DNA of 64,000 nt, from the NCBI RefSeq assembly GCF_014195325.1, contig NZ_JACIBK010000005.1, positions 355,146 through 419,145 of the forward strand, in the 5' to 3' direction. This document shows positions 27,475 through 36,758 of this stretch, piece after piece. Position 1 is the first letter of the stretch. Each line of letters opens with the position of its first letter. Both the position numbers and the translations under genes were made by a program. The DNA is from Rhizobium sp. BK650. GTDB taxonomy: Bacteria > Pseudomonadota > Alphaproteobacteria > Rhizobiales > Rhizobiaceae. The notes under the pieces were generated by a model. That model was not told where the DNA came from and ran no database searches. It worked only from the letters and a program-made list of their open reading frames with translations.

Positions 27475-28292
27475 GCAGGCCTCCCGCTGGTTTCGTGGGC
27501 AGCGCCCGTCTTGCGCTCGATCCGCCGGGAGACCGCGTTTTCAGTAGCGCCGGTAATTGCGGCAACGAGTTCCTGGTTGGATGAATCGGGCGTGAAGACA
27601 CCGTTGTTGCGCCCGAGGCGCAGCACGACGATGCGGTCGGCCACCGCACGCACGTCTTCCATATTGTGGCTGATGATGATGACGCCGAGGCCGCGTTCGC
27701 GCACCCGCTCTATGAGGTTCAGCACTTCCGCGGTCTGGGCGACGCCGAGAGCCGCGGTCGGCTCGTCGAGCATGATGATCTTCGGATCGAGCAGCAGCGA
27801 GCGTGCAATGGCGACCGTCTGCCGCTGGCCACCCGAAAGCGAGGCGATCGGCTCGCGTACCGAGGGGATGCGGGCGGCAAGCTCTCTCAAAAGGGTCCAG
27901 GCGCGGACTTCCATGGCGACCTCATCGAGGCTCCAGGGAGAAAGTTCATGGCCGAGGAAAAGGTTGGCGACGACATCGAGATTTTCGCAGAGCGCGAGAT
28001 CCTGGAAGACAGTGGCAATACCGAGTTCCAGGGCCTTGCCGGGACTGTCGAGCGTCACGTTCTGGCCGCAAAATTCGATCGTTCCGGACGAGGGTTGATG
28101 CACGCCCGCCAGGATCTTGATCAGCGTCGACTTGCCGGCACCGTTATCACCGACCAGTGCCACGACCTCGCCGGCCTTCACGTCGAGCTCGATATCGCTC
28201 AGTGCCGACACCGCACCGAAATTCTTGTAAATATTGCTCAACCGGAGGATCGTTTGACCCTTCTGCGGCATATCCTTCACATCCCTGCTCAT
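27471..28292 (-). CDS. CUT2 sugar ABC ATPase (single-domain)
   Basis: About 273 residues with one nucleotide-binding domain: Walker A GDNGAGKST, signature LSGGQRQTVAIARSLL, Walker B IIMLDEPT and H-loop ISHN. Classical RbsA and XylG proteins carry two fused domains, so this single-domain form must work as a homodimer; such forms are common in alphaproteobacteria. The start at 28292 has AAGGA about 9 bases upstream; 28322 is an alternative. It lies between the binding-protein and permease genes. Confidence 0.9.
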   Translation of the reverse strand: MSRDVKDMPQKGQTILRLSNIYKNFGAVSALSDIELDVKAGEVVALVGDNGAGKSTLIKILAGVHQPSSGTIEFCGQNVTLDSPGKALELGIATVFQDLALCENLDVVANLFLGHELSPWSLDEVAMEVRAWTLLRELAARIPSVREPIASLSGGQRQTVAIARSLLLDPKIIMLDEPTAALGVAQTAEVLNLIERVRERGLGVIIISHNMEDVRAVADRIVVLRLGRNNGVFTPDSSNQELVAAITGATENAVSRRIERKTGAAHETSGRPA

Positions 28293-28321
28293 TGGGGGCA
28301 GTCCTTCTTGCCATAGTGGCA

Positions 28322-28346
28322 TCCGGCTGCAACGGGCGCAGCCGGA
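28322..28346 (-). other. Stem-loop after the CUT2 binding-protein gene
   Basis: Perfect 9-bp arms (TCCGGCTGC and complement) with a 7-base loop, 16 bases after the binding-protein stop and before the ATPase start. Same placement as the stems at 18766 and 40894. Confidence 0.55.
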
Positions 28347-28362
28347 GCTTACTCAAGCGCGG

Positions 28363-29409
28363 TTAGTTGGTGATGCCAAGCTTCTTGCAGCCTTCGGCAT
28401 ATTCGCCGGTGCAGATCTGCTCGGGCGTCTGGATCTTCTTGTCGAAGATTTCGGCCTTGATGTTCTCCGCCGTCACAACGGCGGGGATGAAGAGCTGCGA
28501 CGGTGTATTGTAGAGCGTCGTCTTGGCTTCCGGCTTTTCACCCTTGATCATCTTGACCGCAACATTGGCAGCGGCTGCCGCGACGATTTCGGATGGTTTG
28601 GAGATCGTGTTGTACTGGTCGCCGGAGATGATCAGCTGGAGGGCTGCGATAGTCGCGTCATTGCCGGTGACCGGCGGAACCGGCTTGACGCCGGCGGCCT
28701 TGAAGGCGGCAATCGCGCCACCGGCCGTACCGTCATTGGCGGCAACGACACCCTTGATGTCGGCGCCGAAGCGGGTGATCTGGCCGGCAGCCCATTCCTG
28801 TGCCTTCGGCGGCGCCCATTCCGGCGTGTCGAATTCAGCAAGCGTCTTATAGGTAGATTCCTTGAGGCCGCGATGGATGCCGTCGCGGATCAGGCCGGCT
28901 GCCGCATCGGTCGGCGAGCCATTGATTTCGAGCACGCCCGCTCCATCGGCAACGCCTGAAGCCTTCAGGTGCTCGACGAGCGACTTGGCAATCGCATAGC
29001 CGATGCCTTCATTGTCGAAGGAAACGTAGTAATCCGCCGGCTTGTCCGGGATCGGGCGGTCATACGCAATGACCTTGACGTCCTGTGACTGAGCGATCTC
29101 GACGAGGCCAGCCGCAGCAGCGGAATCGACGGGGTCGAGGACGACGATCTTGGCGCCCTGGGCGATTACCGAGTTGAACTGCTGCTGCTGCAGAGACGCA
29201 TCGGCATTGGCGTTTTGGTAGACGACGGTGCACTTCGGGCACAGCTTTTCCATCTCGGCCTTGAAGCCGGGGAAGTCGTGCTGCTCATAACGGGTGGATG
29301 CCTGATCGGGCATCAGGAAAGCGACAGTCGCAGCTTCCTGAGCCGAAACTGCACCAGCAAGACCCATGAAAACGGTCGCTGAGGCCATAAGCAAATTGCG
29401 ATAATTCAT
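28363..29409 (-). CDS. CUT2 sugar-binding protein (XylF/RbsB family)
   Basis: 348-residue periplasmic receptor. The signal peptide MNYRNLLMASATVFMGLAGAVSA is followed by QEAATVAFLMPDQASTRYEQHD, characteristic of the xylose/multiple-sugar receptor group. VLDPVDSAAAAG, YDRPI and the GNDATIAALQLI hinge region are all present. AAGGAGGA before the ATG at 29409 sets the start; the frame to 29526 is too long. The first gene of a five-gene operon, divergent from the LacI-type regulator. Ligand probably a pentose or polyol. Confidence 0.93.
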   Translation of the reverse strand: MNYRNLLMASATVFMGLAGAVSAQEAATVAFLMPDQASTRYEQHDFPGFKAEMEKLCPKCTVVYQNANADASLQQQQFNSVIAQGAKIVVLDPVDSAAAAGLVEIAQSQDVKVIAYDRPIPDKPADYYVSFDNEGIGYAIAKSLVEHLKASGVADGAGVLEINGSPTDAAAGLIRDGIHRGLKESTYKTLAEFDTPEWAPPKAQEWAAGQITRFGADIKGVVAANDGTAGGAIAAFKAAGVKPVPPVTGNDATIAALQLIISGDQYNTISKPSEIVAAAAANVAVKMIKGEKPEAKTTLYNTPSQLFIPAVVTAENIKAEIFDKKIQTPEQICTGEYAEGCKKLGITN

Positions 29410-29590
29410 TTTCTCCTCCTTGGTGTGATCGAATGACAGGCCCAGGCATTGCTGGTAGTCACCACGGTTTGCCCGCTCGCCGCCGCCTTCGCCGCCACAA
29501 AAGCGACGCGCAAAACGCCCCTGCAAAAAGCACGGCCTTCCCGCAGCTTCTTAGAAATACCTCCCTGCACCGGCATTACGAGCCGGACTG

Positions 29591-29628
29591 TATCATCGAT
29601 TGCGCATGCCTGCTCAATCGATGAAGCA
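29591..29628. promoter_or_regulatory. Tandem CG-centred operators for the LacI-type regulator
   Basis: The 18-bp near-palindrome TGCTCAATCGATGAAGCA (29611-29628; 7 of 9 positions pair) has the central CG typical of LacI-family sites. A second ATCGAT core lies 22 bp away (29595-29600 against 29617-29622), two helical turns, on the same face. The pair sits between the divergent receptor and regulator genes. Binding by the adjacent LacI protein is inferred. Confidence 0.6.
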
Positions 29629-29683
29629 ACAATTGCCACTTCTGCCGTTTGATGTCAAGTTAGCCCAAACGGAGAGGGCCATT

Positions 29684-30709
29684 TTGACTCAGGTGAAGCA
29701 GGCGAAGCGGACGACGATTTACGACCTGGCGGAGCTGGCCGGCACGTCGGCAAGTGCTGTCAGCGCCGTGCTCAACGGCAACTGGAAGAAGCGTCGGATC
29801 AGTGCCCAGCTTGCCGAAAAGATCATACGGATCGCCGAGGAGCAGGGGTATGCGCTGAACATGCAGGCAAGCCTGCTCAGGCGCGAAAAGTCCCACATTA
29901 TCGGCATGATCGTGCCGAAATACGACAACCGCTATTTCGGCTCGATCGTCGAAACATTCGAAGACATGGCCCGGGCGCGCGGTCTCTTCCCGATCATCAC
30001 CTGCACGCGCCGTGATCCGCAGCTCGAGGTCGAGGCGGCGCGCACCATGCTTTCCTATCAGGTCGAATGCCTGATCGCGACGGGTGCCACCGATCCCGAC
30101 CGAATCACCGAAATGTGTGCGGCAGCCGGCGTGCGCAGCCTCAATCTCGACCTGCCCGGCACGCTTGCCCCCTCGGTCATCTCGGACAATTTTGCCGGCG
30201 CCCGCGAGTTGACGCGCCGCATCCTCAAAAACAGCGAGCAGAGGCTCGGGAAAATGGAGCCCTTGCTCTTCATCGGCGGGCGTGGCAGCGACCACAACAC
30301 GGCCGAACGTATAAGGGGATTTCGTGAGGCGCATGCCGATCTCGGCGTTGCCGTTTACGAGGAGAATATCCTGGCCTGCGGTTATGCGCCGGAAAAGGCC
30401 GAGAAGGCACTGGACGAGCGCGCCCTTGATGGCAATGCCCTGCCGAAAGGCATGTTCGTCAATTCGACGATCTCCCTTGAGGGCGTCATGCGCTGGATCC
30501 GCCGCTCCGGCCACCTGGACGATCGCAGCCTGGTGCTCGGTTGTTTCGACTGGGACCCCTTCGTCACCCTGCTCGGCAACGGCATCGAGATGGTGCGTCA
30601 GGATGTGCCGGGCATGCTGACGAAAGTGTTCGAACTCATCGAATCCGGTGCAAGCAAGCCTATTGTCATCCAGGTGCCGCCGCTCATCCCGCAAGCGCAG
30701 GAGGCTTAG
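29684..30709 (+). CDS. LacI-family transcriptional regulator
   Basis: About 341 residues. The helix-turn-helix is near the N-terminus (TIYDLAELAGTSASAVSAVLNG), followed by the hinge and a periplasmic-binding-protein-like sensor (IGMIVPKYDNRYFGSIVETFE). The open frame starts at 29600, but that would put the operators inside the coding region. GGAGAGG at 29671-29677 precedes a TTG at 29684 that gives the normal family length, so I prefer it. It is divergent from the CUT2 importer operon, which it probably represses until the pentose or polyol binds. Confidence 0.85.
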   Translation: MTQVKQAKRTTIYDLAELAGTSASAVSAVLNGNWKKRRISAQLAEKIIRIAEEQGYALNMQASLLRREKSHIIGMIVPKYDNRYFGSIVETFEDMARARGLFPIITCTRRDPQLEVEAARTMLSYQVECLIATGATDPDRITEMCAAAGVRSLNLDLPGTLAPSVISDNFAGARELTRRILKNSEQRLGKMEPLLFIGGRGSDHNTAERIRGFREAHADLGVAVYEENILACGYAPEKAEKALDERALDGNALPKGMFVNSTISLEGVMRWIRRSGHLDDRSLVLGCFDWDPFVTLLGNGIEMVRQDVPGMLTKVFELIESGASKPIVIQVPPLIPQAQEA

Positions 30710-30800
30710 ACGCTTGCGCTGGCCGGGAACCGCTTAATTCCTACCGCCTGATCGTAAGCGCCGACCTTGGCAATACCCTGTTTGAGGGATGTTGACGGCG

Positions 30801-30825
30801 GGAAAATCGCTTTCTAAGGAAAGCG
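30801..30825 (-). terminator. Probable terminator of the hutF-hutC unit
   Basis: CGCTTTC-TAAG-GAAAGCG (30808-30825) forms a 7-bp perfect stem. On the minus strand it is followed by ATTTTCC. It lies 68 bases beyond the hutC stop, between convergent genes. The T tract is short, so efficiency is uncertain. Confidence 0.45.
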
Positions 30826-30893
30826 TCGACCCAGTGCGGCGGCAATAATAGTCGTCCGGTCGAGGTGACGGGCGCTTTTTATCGAGAAATCAA

Positions 30894-31619
30894 TTATTTC
30901 ACCGCTTCCGGTGTGAAGCGAGCATAGAGCGCATGGCGATTGCCAGGATAGACGAAGCGCACATGGGTGACGGGGCCGGATTTGTTCCAGGTGCGTCGTT
31001 CGACGACGAGGCATGCGGTCGTCTCGGGGATGGAAAGCATGGCGCCCTCCTCCTCGTCGACGCCGATTGCGAAGATCTTGTGCTCGGCCGCACTCCAGGG
31101 AACTTGGCTTAAGAGCCACGGGCCGGGCGCCGTGTCCTCGAAGCCCTGATCGGCAGCCTCGGGGACGGTCTGGAGATTGATCAGACGCTTCTCCAGGCAG
31201 AAGGGCTGCGATCCGGCATAATGGGTGCAGATGATTTCGATCAGGTTGGAATTCTGCTGCAGCTCCAGCATCTGCCGATCCTGCGCCTGCGCTTTTCTCC
31301 GGACACGCTTTGCGACCTTGTAGGAATAGGCGAGATTGAGGGACTGCACCTCGGCCTTGATATCGTGGATCTCGAGCACCGCGGATTGTGCCTGCGGTTG
31401 AATGACGAAGCTGCCGGATTTCTTCCGCCGCTCGATGAGTCCCGCCTTCACCAGCTGGGTCAGCGCCTTGTTCACCGTCATGCGGGAGCAATCGTATTGT
31501 TTCGTCAGCTCTACCTCGAACGGGATTCGATAGCCGGGCGGCCATTCGCCCGAGACGATACGGCCCTCGATATCGCCGAGGATACGCTGGTGTAAGGTCG
31601 TTTCCTTGGGTTCATTCAT
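30894..31619 (-). CDS. hutC: HutC-type GntR repressor of histidine utilisation
   Basis: 241-residue GntR/HutC-family regulator. Winged helix at residues 8-75 (PFEVELTKQYDCSRMTVNKALTQLV) and a C-terminal UTRA ligand domain (CLEKRLINLQ, FVYPGNRHALYARF). Urocanate is the usual inducer for this family. It is encoded 57 bp after hutF on the same strand. The likely operator is the palindrome at 33107-33120 in the hutF/hutI divergent promoter. A second HutC-like protein is encoded at 39084-39839, so the split of duties between the two is open. Confidence 0.9.
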   Translation of the reverse strand: MNEPKETTLHQRILGDIEGRIVSGEWPPGYRIPFEVELTKQYDCSRMTVNKALTQLVKAGLIERRKKSGSFVIQPQAQSAVLEIHDIKAEVQSLNLAYSYKVAKRVRRKAQAQDRQMLELQQNSNLIEIICTHYAGSQPFCLEKRLINLQTVPEAADQGFEDTAPGPWLLSQVPWSAAEHKIFAIGVDEEEGAMLSIPETTACLVVERRTWNKSGPVTHVRFVYPGNRHALYARFTPEAVK

Positions 31620-31676
31620 CGTCGCGCTCCAGCTCTTCTTCCGCTCTAACGCCTTGGAAGCGCCGGGGAAAGATTG

Positions 31677-33023
31677 TCATGCCGCCAGGAGCTCGTTCAT
31701 GGCAGTCCCAAACCGGCGGTCAATCAGGTCGCGCCGCAGGTGGCGGCCATTTTCGACCTGCTTGCGGCCGAGCGCCCAGAGGCTGTCGACCGCCACGCCA
31801 CCGGCAAAGATCCAATGATCGATGAGCCTGTCCTCGGAAAGGTAGGAAACGGCACTGATATCGAGCGATATGATGTCGGCATAGTTGCCCGCCACAAGGC
31901 CTGAAGGCGACTTCAATGCCGCACCGCCGCCGGTAAGCGCGTGCTCGAAGAGGGCCCGCCCGGTGGAGCCGCCGGCGGTGGCGACGACATTGCGGGCACG
32001 CAGCGCCAGTCGCTCGGAATATTCGAGTTGGCGAAGCTCCTCGGCAACGGAAATCAGAATATTGGAATCCGAGCCGATGCCAAAGCGCCCGCCTTCCGAC
32101 AGGAACAGGGGCGCAGAGAAAGTGCCATCGCCGAGATTGGCTTCGGTGATCGGGCAGAGGCCGGCAATGGCGCCGCTTTTTGCCATCCGCCGCGTTTCGT
32201 CCTCGCTCATATGGGTCGCGTGGATGAGGCACCAGCGCTGATCGACCGGCGCATGATCGAGCAGCCACTGGACAGGTCTTGCGCCGGACCAGGCGATGCA
32301 ATCCTCGACCTCCTTGACCTGTTCGGCGACGTGAATGTGGATCGGACCCTCGCCGGCAAGCCGAATGGCAACGGCGAGTTCGTCCGGTGTGACGGCGCGC
32401 AAGCTGTGTGGCGCGACGCCGATCTCTGCACCCGCAAGCCTGCCCGTGACTTGCCGGCAGCCATCCATCAGCCGCACAAAATCATCGGCGGAATTGATGA
32501 AGCGGCGCTGTCCCTCGATGGGAGCGGCTCCGCCGAAGCCGGAATGGGCGTAGAGCACCGGCAGCAGCGTCAATCCTATACCGGCCTCCGCACTTGCAGC
32601 GCCGATGCGTTCCGCCATTTCGGCGATATTGGCATAGGGGCTGCCGTCCTTGTCGTGATGCAGATAGTGGAATTCGCCGACGCGGCAAAAGCCGGCTTCC
32701 AGCATTTCCATATAGAGCTTGGCTGCCACCGCCTCGACGTGGTCAGGCGTCATCGAAAGTGCGAACTTGTACATGACGGTGCGCCAGCTCCAAAAGCTGT
32801 CATTGGCCGGGCCGCGGACTTCGGCAAGCCCCGCCATTGCCCGCTGAAAGGCGTGACTATGAAGGTTCGGCATCGCCGGCAAAAGAACGGCATGGCGCTC
32901 GTCTCCGGCAGCAGGCACGACATCAGTCTCGATCGCAGCAATTCGCCCATCTGCAAGCGTCAGGCGCACATTTTTGCGCCAGCCTTCGGCCAGCAAAGCC
33001 GTCGCTGCATGAAGTCTCGTCAT
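31677..33023 (-). CDS. hutF: Formimidoylglutamate deiminase
   Basis: 448-residue metal-dependent hydrolase of the amidohydrolase superfamily. It converts N-formimidoyl-L-glutamate to N-formyl-L-glutamate and ammonia, the fourth step of the five-step histidine pathway. Metal-binding signatures are PNLHSHAFQRAMAG (HxH), HIHVAEQ, IHATHM and FGIGSDSN. Its presence with hutG shows that the organism makes formate rather than using direct formimidoylglutamase. Divergent from hutI across a 125-bp promoter region. Confidence 0.95.
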   Translation of the reverse strand: MTRLHAATALLAEGWRKNVRLTLADGRIAAIETDVVPAAGDERHAVLLPAMPNLHSHAFQRAMAGLAEVRGPANDSFWSWRTVMYKFALSMTPDHVEAVAAKLYMEMLEAGFCRVGEFHYLHHDKDGSPYANIAEMAERIGAASAEAGIGLTLLPVLYAHSGFGGAAPIEGQRRFINSADDFVRLMDGCRQVTGRLAGAEIGVAPHSLRAVTPDELAVAIRLAGEGPIHIHVAEQVKEVEDCIAWSGARPVQWLLDHAPVDQRWCLIHATHMSEDETRRMAKSGAIAGLCPITEANLGDGTFSAPLFLSEGGRFGIGSDSNILISVAEELRQLEYSERLALRARNVVATAGGSTGRALFEHALTGGGAALKSPSGLVAGNYADIISLDISAVSYLSEDRLIDHWIFAGGVAVDSLWALGRKQVENGRHLRRDLIDRRFGTAMNELLAA

Positions 33024-33106
33024 GATCGCTCTCCCGTTTCATAGTTGACCCTGTCCGCTTGTCTTTATGCGAAAGGCCATAAATTTCCACTTGTCACGCT
33101 TTCGAT

Positions 33107-33120
33107 TATGTATATACATA
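33107..33120. promoter_or_regulatory. Candidate HutC operator in the hutF/hutI divergent promoter
   Basis: TATGTATATACATA is a perfect 14-bp palindrome 29 bases before the hutI start and 84 before the hutF start. Known HutC sites contain a TGTATATACA-like core, so the match is good. It could control both directions. Confidence 0.7.
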
Positions 33121-33148
33121 TTCCGCCATAAGGAAAGGCGTAAAGCTG

Positions 33149-34408
33149 ATGAGTGGGGACAAATTTTCCGGATCGGGCCACAGTTCCAGCGCCCGCTCGC
33201 TTTGGCGCAACGCGCGCCTGGCGAGCCTGCGGGAGGATCTGCCGGGCCTTGGCATCATCGAAAAAGGCGCCGTCGTTTACGAAGGCGGGCGCATTCTTTT
33301 TGCCGGGCCGGAAGGCGAGCTGCCGTCCTGGCTGATCGAGGCGGCCGAGATTACCGATCTCGAAGGTCGCTGGGTCACGCCCGGCCTCGTCGATTGCCAC
33401 ACGCATATCGTCTATGGCGGCAACCGCGCCCGGGAATTCGAGATGCGGCTTAAAGGCGCGACCTATGAAGAGATTGCACGTGCCGGCGGCGGCATCGTCT
33501 CCTCCGTGAAGGCGACCAACGCACTCACCGTCGAAGGTCTCATCGAAGCCGCGCTGCCGCGGCTCGACACGCTGATCTCGGAAGGCGTCACCACGATCGA
33601 GATCAAGTCCGGCTACGGGCTCAATATCGAGGCCGAGCTGAAGATGCTGCGCGTCGCCCGCGCCCTCGCAGATCACCGGCCGGTGCGGGTCATCACCTCC
33701 TATCTCGGCGCCCATGCGACACCCGTCGAATACAAGGGACGCAACTACGATTACATTTCCGATGTCGTCCTGCCGGGGCTTGAGCGGGCACGTGCCGAAG
33801 GCCTCATCGATGCCGTCGACGGTTTCTGCGAAGGCATTGCCTTCTCGCTCGATGATATTGCACGCGTCTTCGACAAGGCCCGTTCGCTCCGGATTCCCGT
33901 CAAGCTCCATGCCGAGCAGCTCTCCAATCTTGGCGGCGCGAAACTCGCCGCCTCCTACGGCGCCCTTTCGGCGGACCATCTGGAATATCTGGACGAAGAT
34001 GGTGCGCGGGCAATGGCGGTGTCCGGCACGGTTGCCGTCCTGCTTCCGGGTGCCTTCTACGCGATCAACGAAAAGCAGAAGCCGCCGGTCGAGGCCCTGC
34101 GGCAGGCGGGTGTCCATATCGCTGTTGCCACCGACTGCAATCCCGGCACGTCACCGCTCACCTCTCTGCTGCTCACCATGAACATGGCGGCGACACTGTT
34201 CAGGCTGACGGTGGAAGAATGCATCGCTGGTGCTACCCGCGAAGGCGCCCGCGCCCTCGGCCTGCTTGAAGAAACCGGCACGATCGAAGCCGGTAAGTCG
34301 GCCGATCTGGCGATCTGGGACATCGAGAGCCCTGCCGAGCTGGTTTACCGCATCGGCTTCAACCCACTTCATGCACATGTTTTTAAGGGCCAGAGGATCG
34401 ACCGATGA
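33149..34408 (+). CDS. hutI: Imidazolonepropionase
   Basis: 419-residue amidohydrolase that hydrolyses 4-imidazolone-5-propionate to N-formimidoyl-L-glutamate, the third step of histidine degradation. The zinc HxH is in [13 protein letters not shown], further ligands lie in [12 protein letters not shown] and the Asp in [11 protein letters not shown]. First gene of the rightward hutI-H-G-U-D operon; its stop overlaps the hutH start by 4 bp. Confidence 0.96.
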   Translation: MSGDKFSGSGHSSSARSLWRNARLASLREDLPGLGIIEKGAVVYEGGRILFAGPEGELPSWLIEAAEITDLEGRWVTPGLVDCHTHIVYGGNRAREFEMRLKGATYEEIARAGGGIVSSVKATNALTVEGLIEAALPRLDTLISEGVTTIEIKSGYGLNIEAELKMLRVARALADHRPVRVITSYLGAHATPVEYKGRNYDYISDVVLPGLERARAEGLIDAVDGFCEGIAFSLDDIARVFDKARSLRIPVKLHAEQLSNLGGAKLAASYGALSADHLEYLDEDGARAMAVSGTVAVLLPGAFYAINEKQKPPVEALRQAGVHIAVATDCNPGTSPLTSLLLTMNMAATLFRLTVEECIAGATREGARALGLLEETGTIEAGKSADLAIWDIESPAELVYRIGFNPLHAHVFKGQRIDR

Positions 34409-35940
34409 CCATCACCCTCCATCCAGGTTCCGTTTCGCTTCAGGACCTTGCAACCATCTATTGGACGGGCGTTCCGGCTAAGCTCGACCCGTCCTTCGAC
34501 GCTGGCATCGTCAAGGCGGCCAACCGCATCGCCGAGATCGCCGCCGGCAATGCGCCGGTCTACGGCATCAACACCGGCTTCGGCAAGCTCGCCTCGATCA
34601 AGATCGACAATGCCGATGTGGCAACCCTGCAGCGCAATCTGATCCTGTCGCATTGCTGCGGCGTCGGCGAACCGCTGCCGGAAAATGTCGTGCGCCTGAT
34701 CATGGCGCTGAAGCTCGTTTCGCTTGGCCGCGGCGCCTCCGGCGTGCGTCTGGAGCTGGTGCGGCTGATCGAGGCAATGATGGCGCGCGGTGTCATCCCG
34801 GTCATTCCGGAAAAAGGCTCGGTCGGCGCTTCTGGCGATCTCGCGCCGCTTGCCCATATGACGGCCGTGATGATGGGCCATGGCGAAGCCTTCTTCAGCG
34901 GCGAAAGGCTGCATGGCGCAACCGCACTTCTAAGGGCTGGACTGCAGCCCGTCGTGCTCGCAGCCAAGGAAGGGCTGGCGCTCATAAATGGCACGCAGAC
35001 GTCGACGGCGCTCGCGCTCGCCGGCCTGTTCCGCGCCCACCGGGCGGCGCAATCGGCGCTGGTTACCGGCGCCATGTCCACCGACGCGGCCATGGGCTCG
35101 TCGGCGCCATTCCATCCGGATATCCACACGCTGCGCGGCCACCGCGGCCAGATCGATACGGCAGCAGCCTTACGCGCCCTTCTCGAAAACTCGCCGATCC
35201 GCCAGAGCCATATCGAGGGTGACGAGCGTGTTCAGGATCCCTATTGCATCCGCTGCCAGCCGCAGGTCGACGGCGCCTGCCTCGATCTGTTGCGCTCGGT
35301 TGCCCGCACGCTGGAGATCGAAGCCAATGCCGTGACCGACAATCCGCTGGTGCTGTCGGACAATTCCGTCGTCTCAGGCGGCAATTTCCACGCCGAGCCT
35401 GTAGCCTTTGCCGCCGATCAGATTGCCCTTGCCGTCTGCGAAATCGGCGCGATCGCCCAGCGCCGTATCGCGCTGCTCGTCGATCCCGCCCTTTCCTACG
35501 GCCTGCCGGCCTTCCTTGCCAAGAAGCCGGGCCTGAATTCCGGCCTGATGATCGCCGAGGTTACCTCTGCCGCACTGATGAGCGAGAACAAGCAGATGTC
35601 GCATCCGGCCTCCGTCGATTCGACGCCGACATCGGCCAATCAGGAAGACCATGTCTCCATGGCCTGCCACGGCGCGCGCCGGCTTTTGCCGATGACCGAA
35701 AATCTCTTTGCGATCATCGCCATCGAGGCGCTGACAGCCGCGCAAGGGGTGGAGCTTCGCGCCCCGCTCGCGACCAGCCCCGAGCTCAAGAAGGCGATCG
35801 CCGCCATCCGCGCTGTCGTACCGTCGCTCGAAGAGGATCGCTACATGGCGAACGACCTGAAGGCGGCCACAGTGCTCATTGCCAGCGGCGCGCTCAACGC
35901 ATCCGTTTCAAGCGGCATTCTGCCGGCTCTGGAGGCCTGA
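34405..35940 (+). CDS. hutH: Histidine ammonia-lyase (histidase)
   Basis: 511-residue enzyme that removes ammonia from histidine to give urocanate, the first pathway step. The MIO cofactor forms from the Ala-Ser-Gly triad at 142-144 within [14 protein letters not shown], the same numbering as the Pseudomonas enzyme. VYGINTGFG (Tyr53), LINGTQ (the catalytic Asn) and YCIRCQPQ are intact, so this copy should be active. It overlaps hutI by 4 bp and hutG begins 1 bp after its stop. A divergent paralogue without the triad is encoded at 43216-44709. Confidence 0.97.
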   Translation: MTITLHPGSVSLQDLATIYWTGVPAKLDPSFDAGIVKAANRIAEIAAGNAPVYGINTGFGKLASIKIDNADVATLQRNLILSHCCGVGEPLPENVVRLIMALKLVSLGRGASGVRLELVRLIEAMMARGVIPVIPEKGSVGASGDLAPLAHMTAVMMGHGEAFFSGERLHGATALLRAGLQPVVLAAKEGLALINGTQTSTALALAGLFRAHRAAQSALVTGAMSTDAAMGSSAPFHPDIHTLRGHRGQIDTAAALRALLENSPIRQSHIEGDERVQDPYCIRCQPQVDGACLDLLRSVARTLEIEANAVTDNPLVLSDNSVVSGGNFHAEPVAFAADQIALAVCEIGAIAQRRIALLVDPALSYGLPAFLAKKPGLNSGLMIAEVTSAALMSENKQMSHPASVDSTPTSANQEDHVSMACHGARRLLPMTENLFAIIAIEALTAAQGVELRAPLATSPELKKAIAAIRAVVPSLEEDRYMANDLKAATVLIASGALNASVSSGILPALEA

Positions 35941-35941
35941 C

Positions 35942-36742
35942 ATGTCCGTTTTCGAGGTCAAGCAAGGCACTTCCCCCGTCATCCTCGGCTTTCCGCATAC
36001 CGGCACCGAAGTCCCTTCCGATATCTGGGAGCGCCTGAACGACAACGGCCGGCTGCTTGCCGATACCGACTGGCACATCCACCGGCTCTATGACGGGTTG
36101 CTCGGCAATCCGACGACGGTGCGCGCAACCTTCCATCGCTATGTGATCGATGCCAACAGGGACCCTTCCGGCACCAGCCTCTATCCCGGCCAGAACACGA
36201 CCGGGTTGATCCCGGAGACCGATTTCGACGGCAAGGCGATCTGGAAGGATGGGGCAGCGCCGATCGAGGCCGATATCGCCGTCAGGCTGCGCGATTTTCA
36301 TGCGCCTTATCATGCCGCTCTGGCGGCCGAGATCGAACGGGTCAAATCCATTCATGGCATCGCCGTTCTTTACGACTGCCACTCCATCCGCTCCCACATT
36401 CCTTTCCTCTTCGAGGGCAAATTGCCGGATTTCAATATCGGCACGGATATGGGCAAGACTTGCGATCCGGCCATCGAGCACGCGGCCATCGCCGTCGCAT
36501 CGGCTGCAGCGGGCTACGACAGCATCCTAAACGGTCGCTTCAAGGGCGGCTGGACGACGCGCCATTACGGCAAGCCGGCAACCGGTGTCCATGCCATCCA
36601 GATGGAGCTCGCCCAATCCACACACCTTGCAAGCGAAGCGCCGCCCTTCGCTTATGACGGCGAGAAAGCCGATAACCTGCGCATTCACCTAAAGTCCATT
36701 CTGACGCGGATCGAAGAGATCGCGCTTGGTCTGAAACGCTAA
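35942..36742 (+). CDS. hutG: N-formylglutamate amidohydrolase
   Basis: 266-residue hydrolase that splits N-formyl-L-glutamate into formate and glutamate, the last step of the five-step hut route and the partner of Hut[12 protein letters not shown] at the start and [16 protein letters not shown] in the middle are family signatures, with His residues for metal binding. The ATG at 35942 follows a GGAGG about 8 bases upstream; the frame opening at 35879 would overlap hutH and is rejected. Confidence 0.93.
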   Translation: MSVFEVKQGTSPVILGFPHTGTEVPSDIWERLNDNGRLLADTDWHIHRLYDGLLGNPTTVRATFHRYVIDANRDPSGTSLYPGQNTTGLIPETDFDGKAIWKDGAAPIEADIAVRLRDFHAPYHAALAAEIERVKSIHGIAVLYDCHSIRSHIPFLFEGKLPDFNIGTDMGKTCDPAIEHAAIAVASAAAGYDSILNGRFKGGWTTRHYGKPATGVHAIQMELAQSTHLASEAPPFAYDGEKADNLRIHLKSILTRIEEIALGLKR

Positions 36743-36758
36743 AAAAGGGAACATCACC

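Noticed and set aside
29660..30694. 344-codon frame opposite the LacI regulator
   Set aside because: Shadow frame without motifs.
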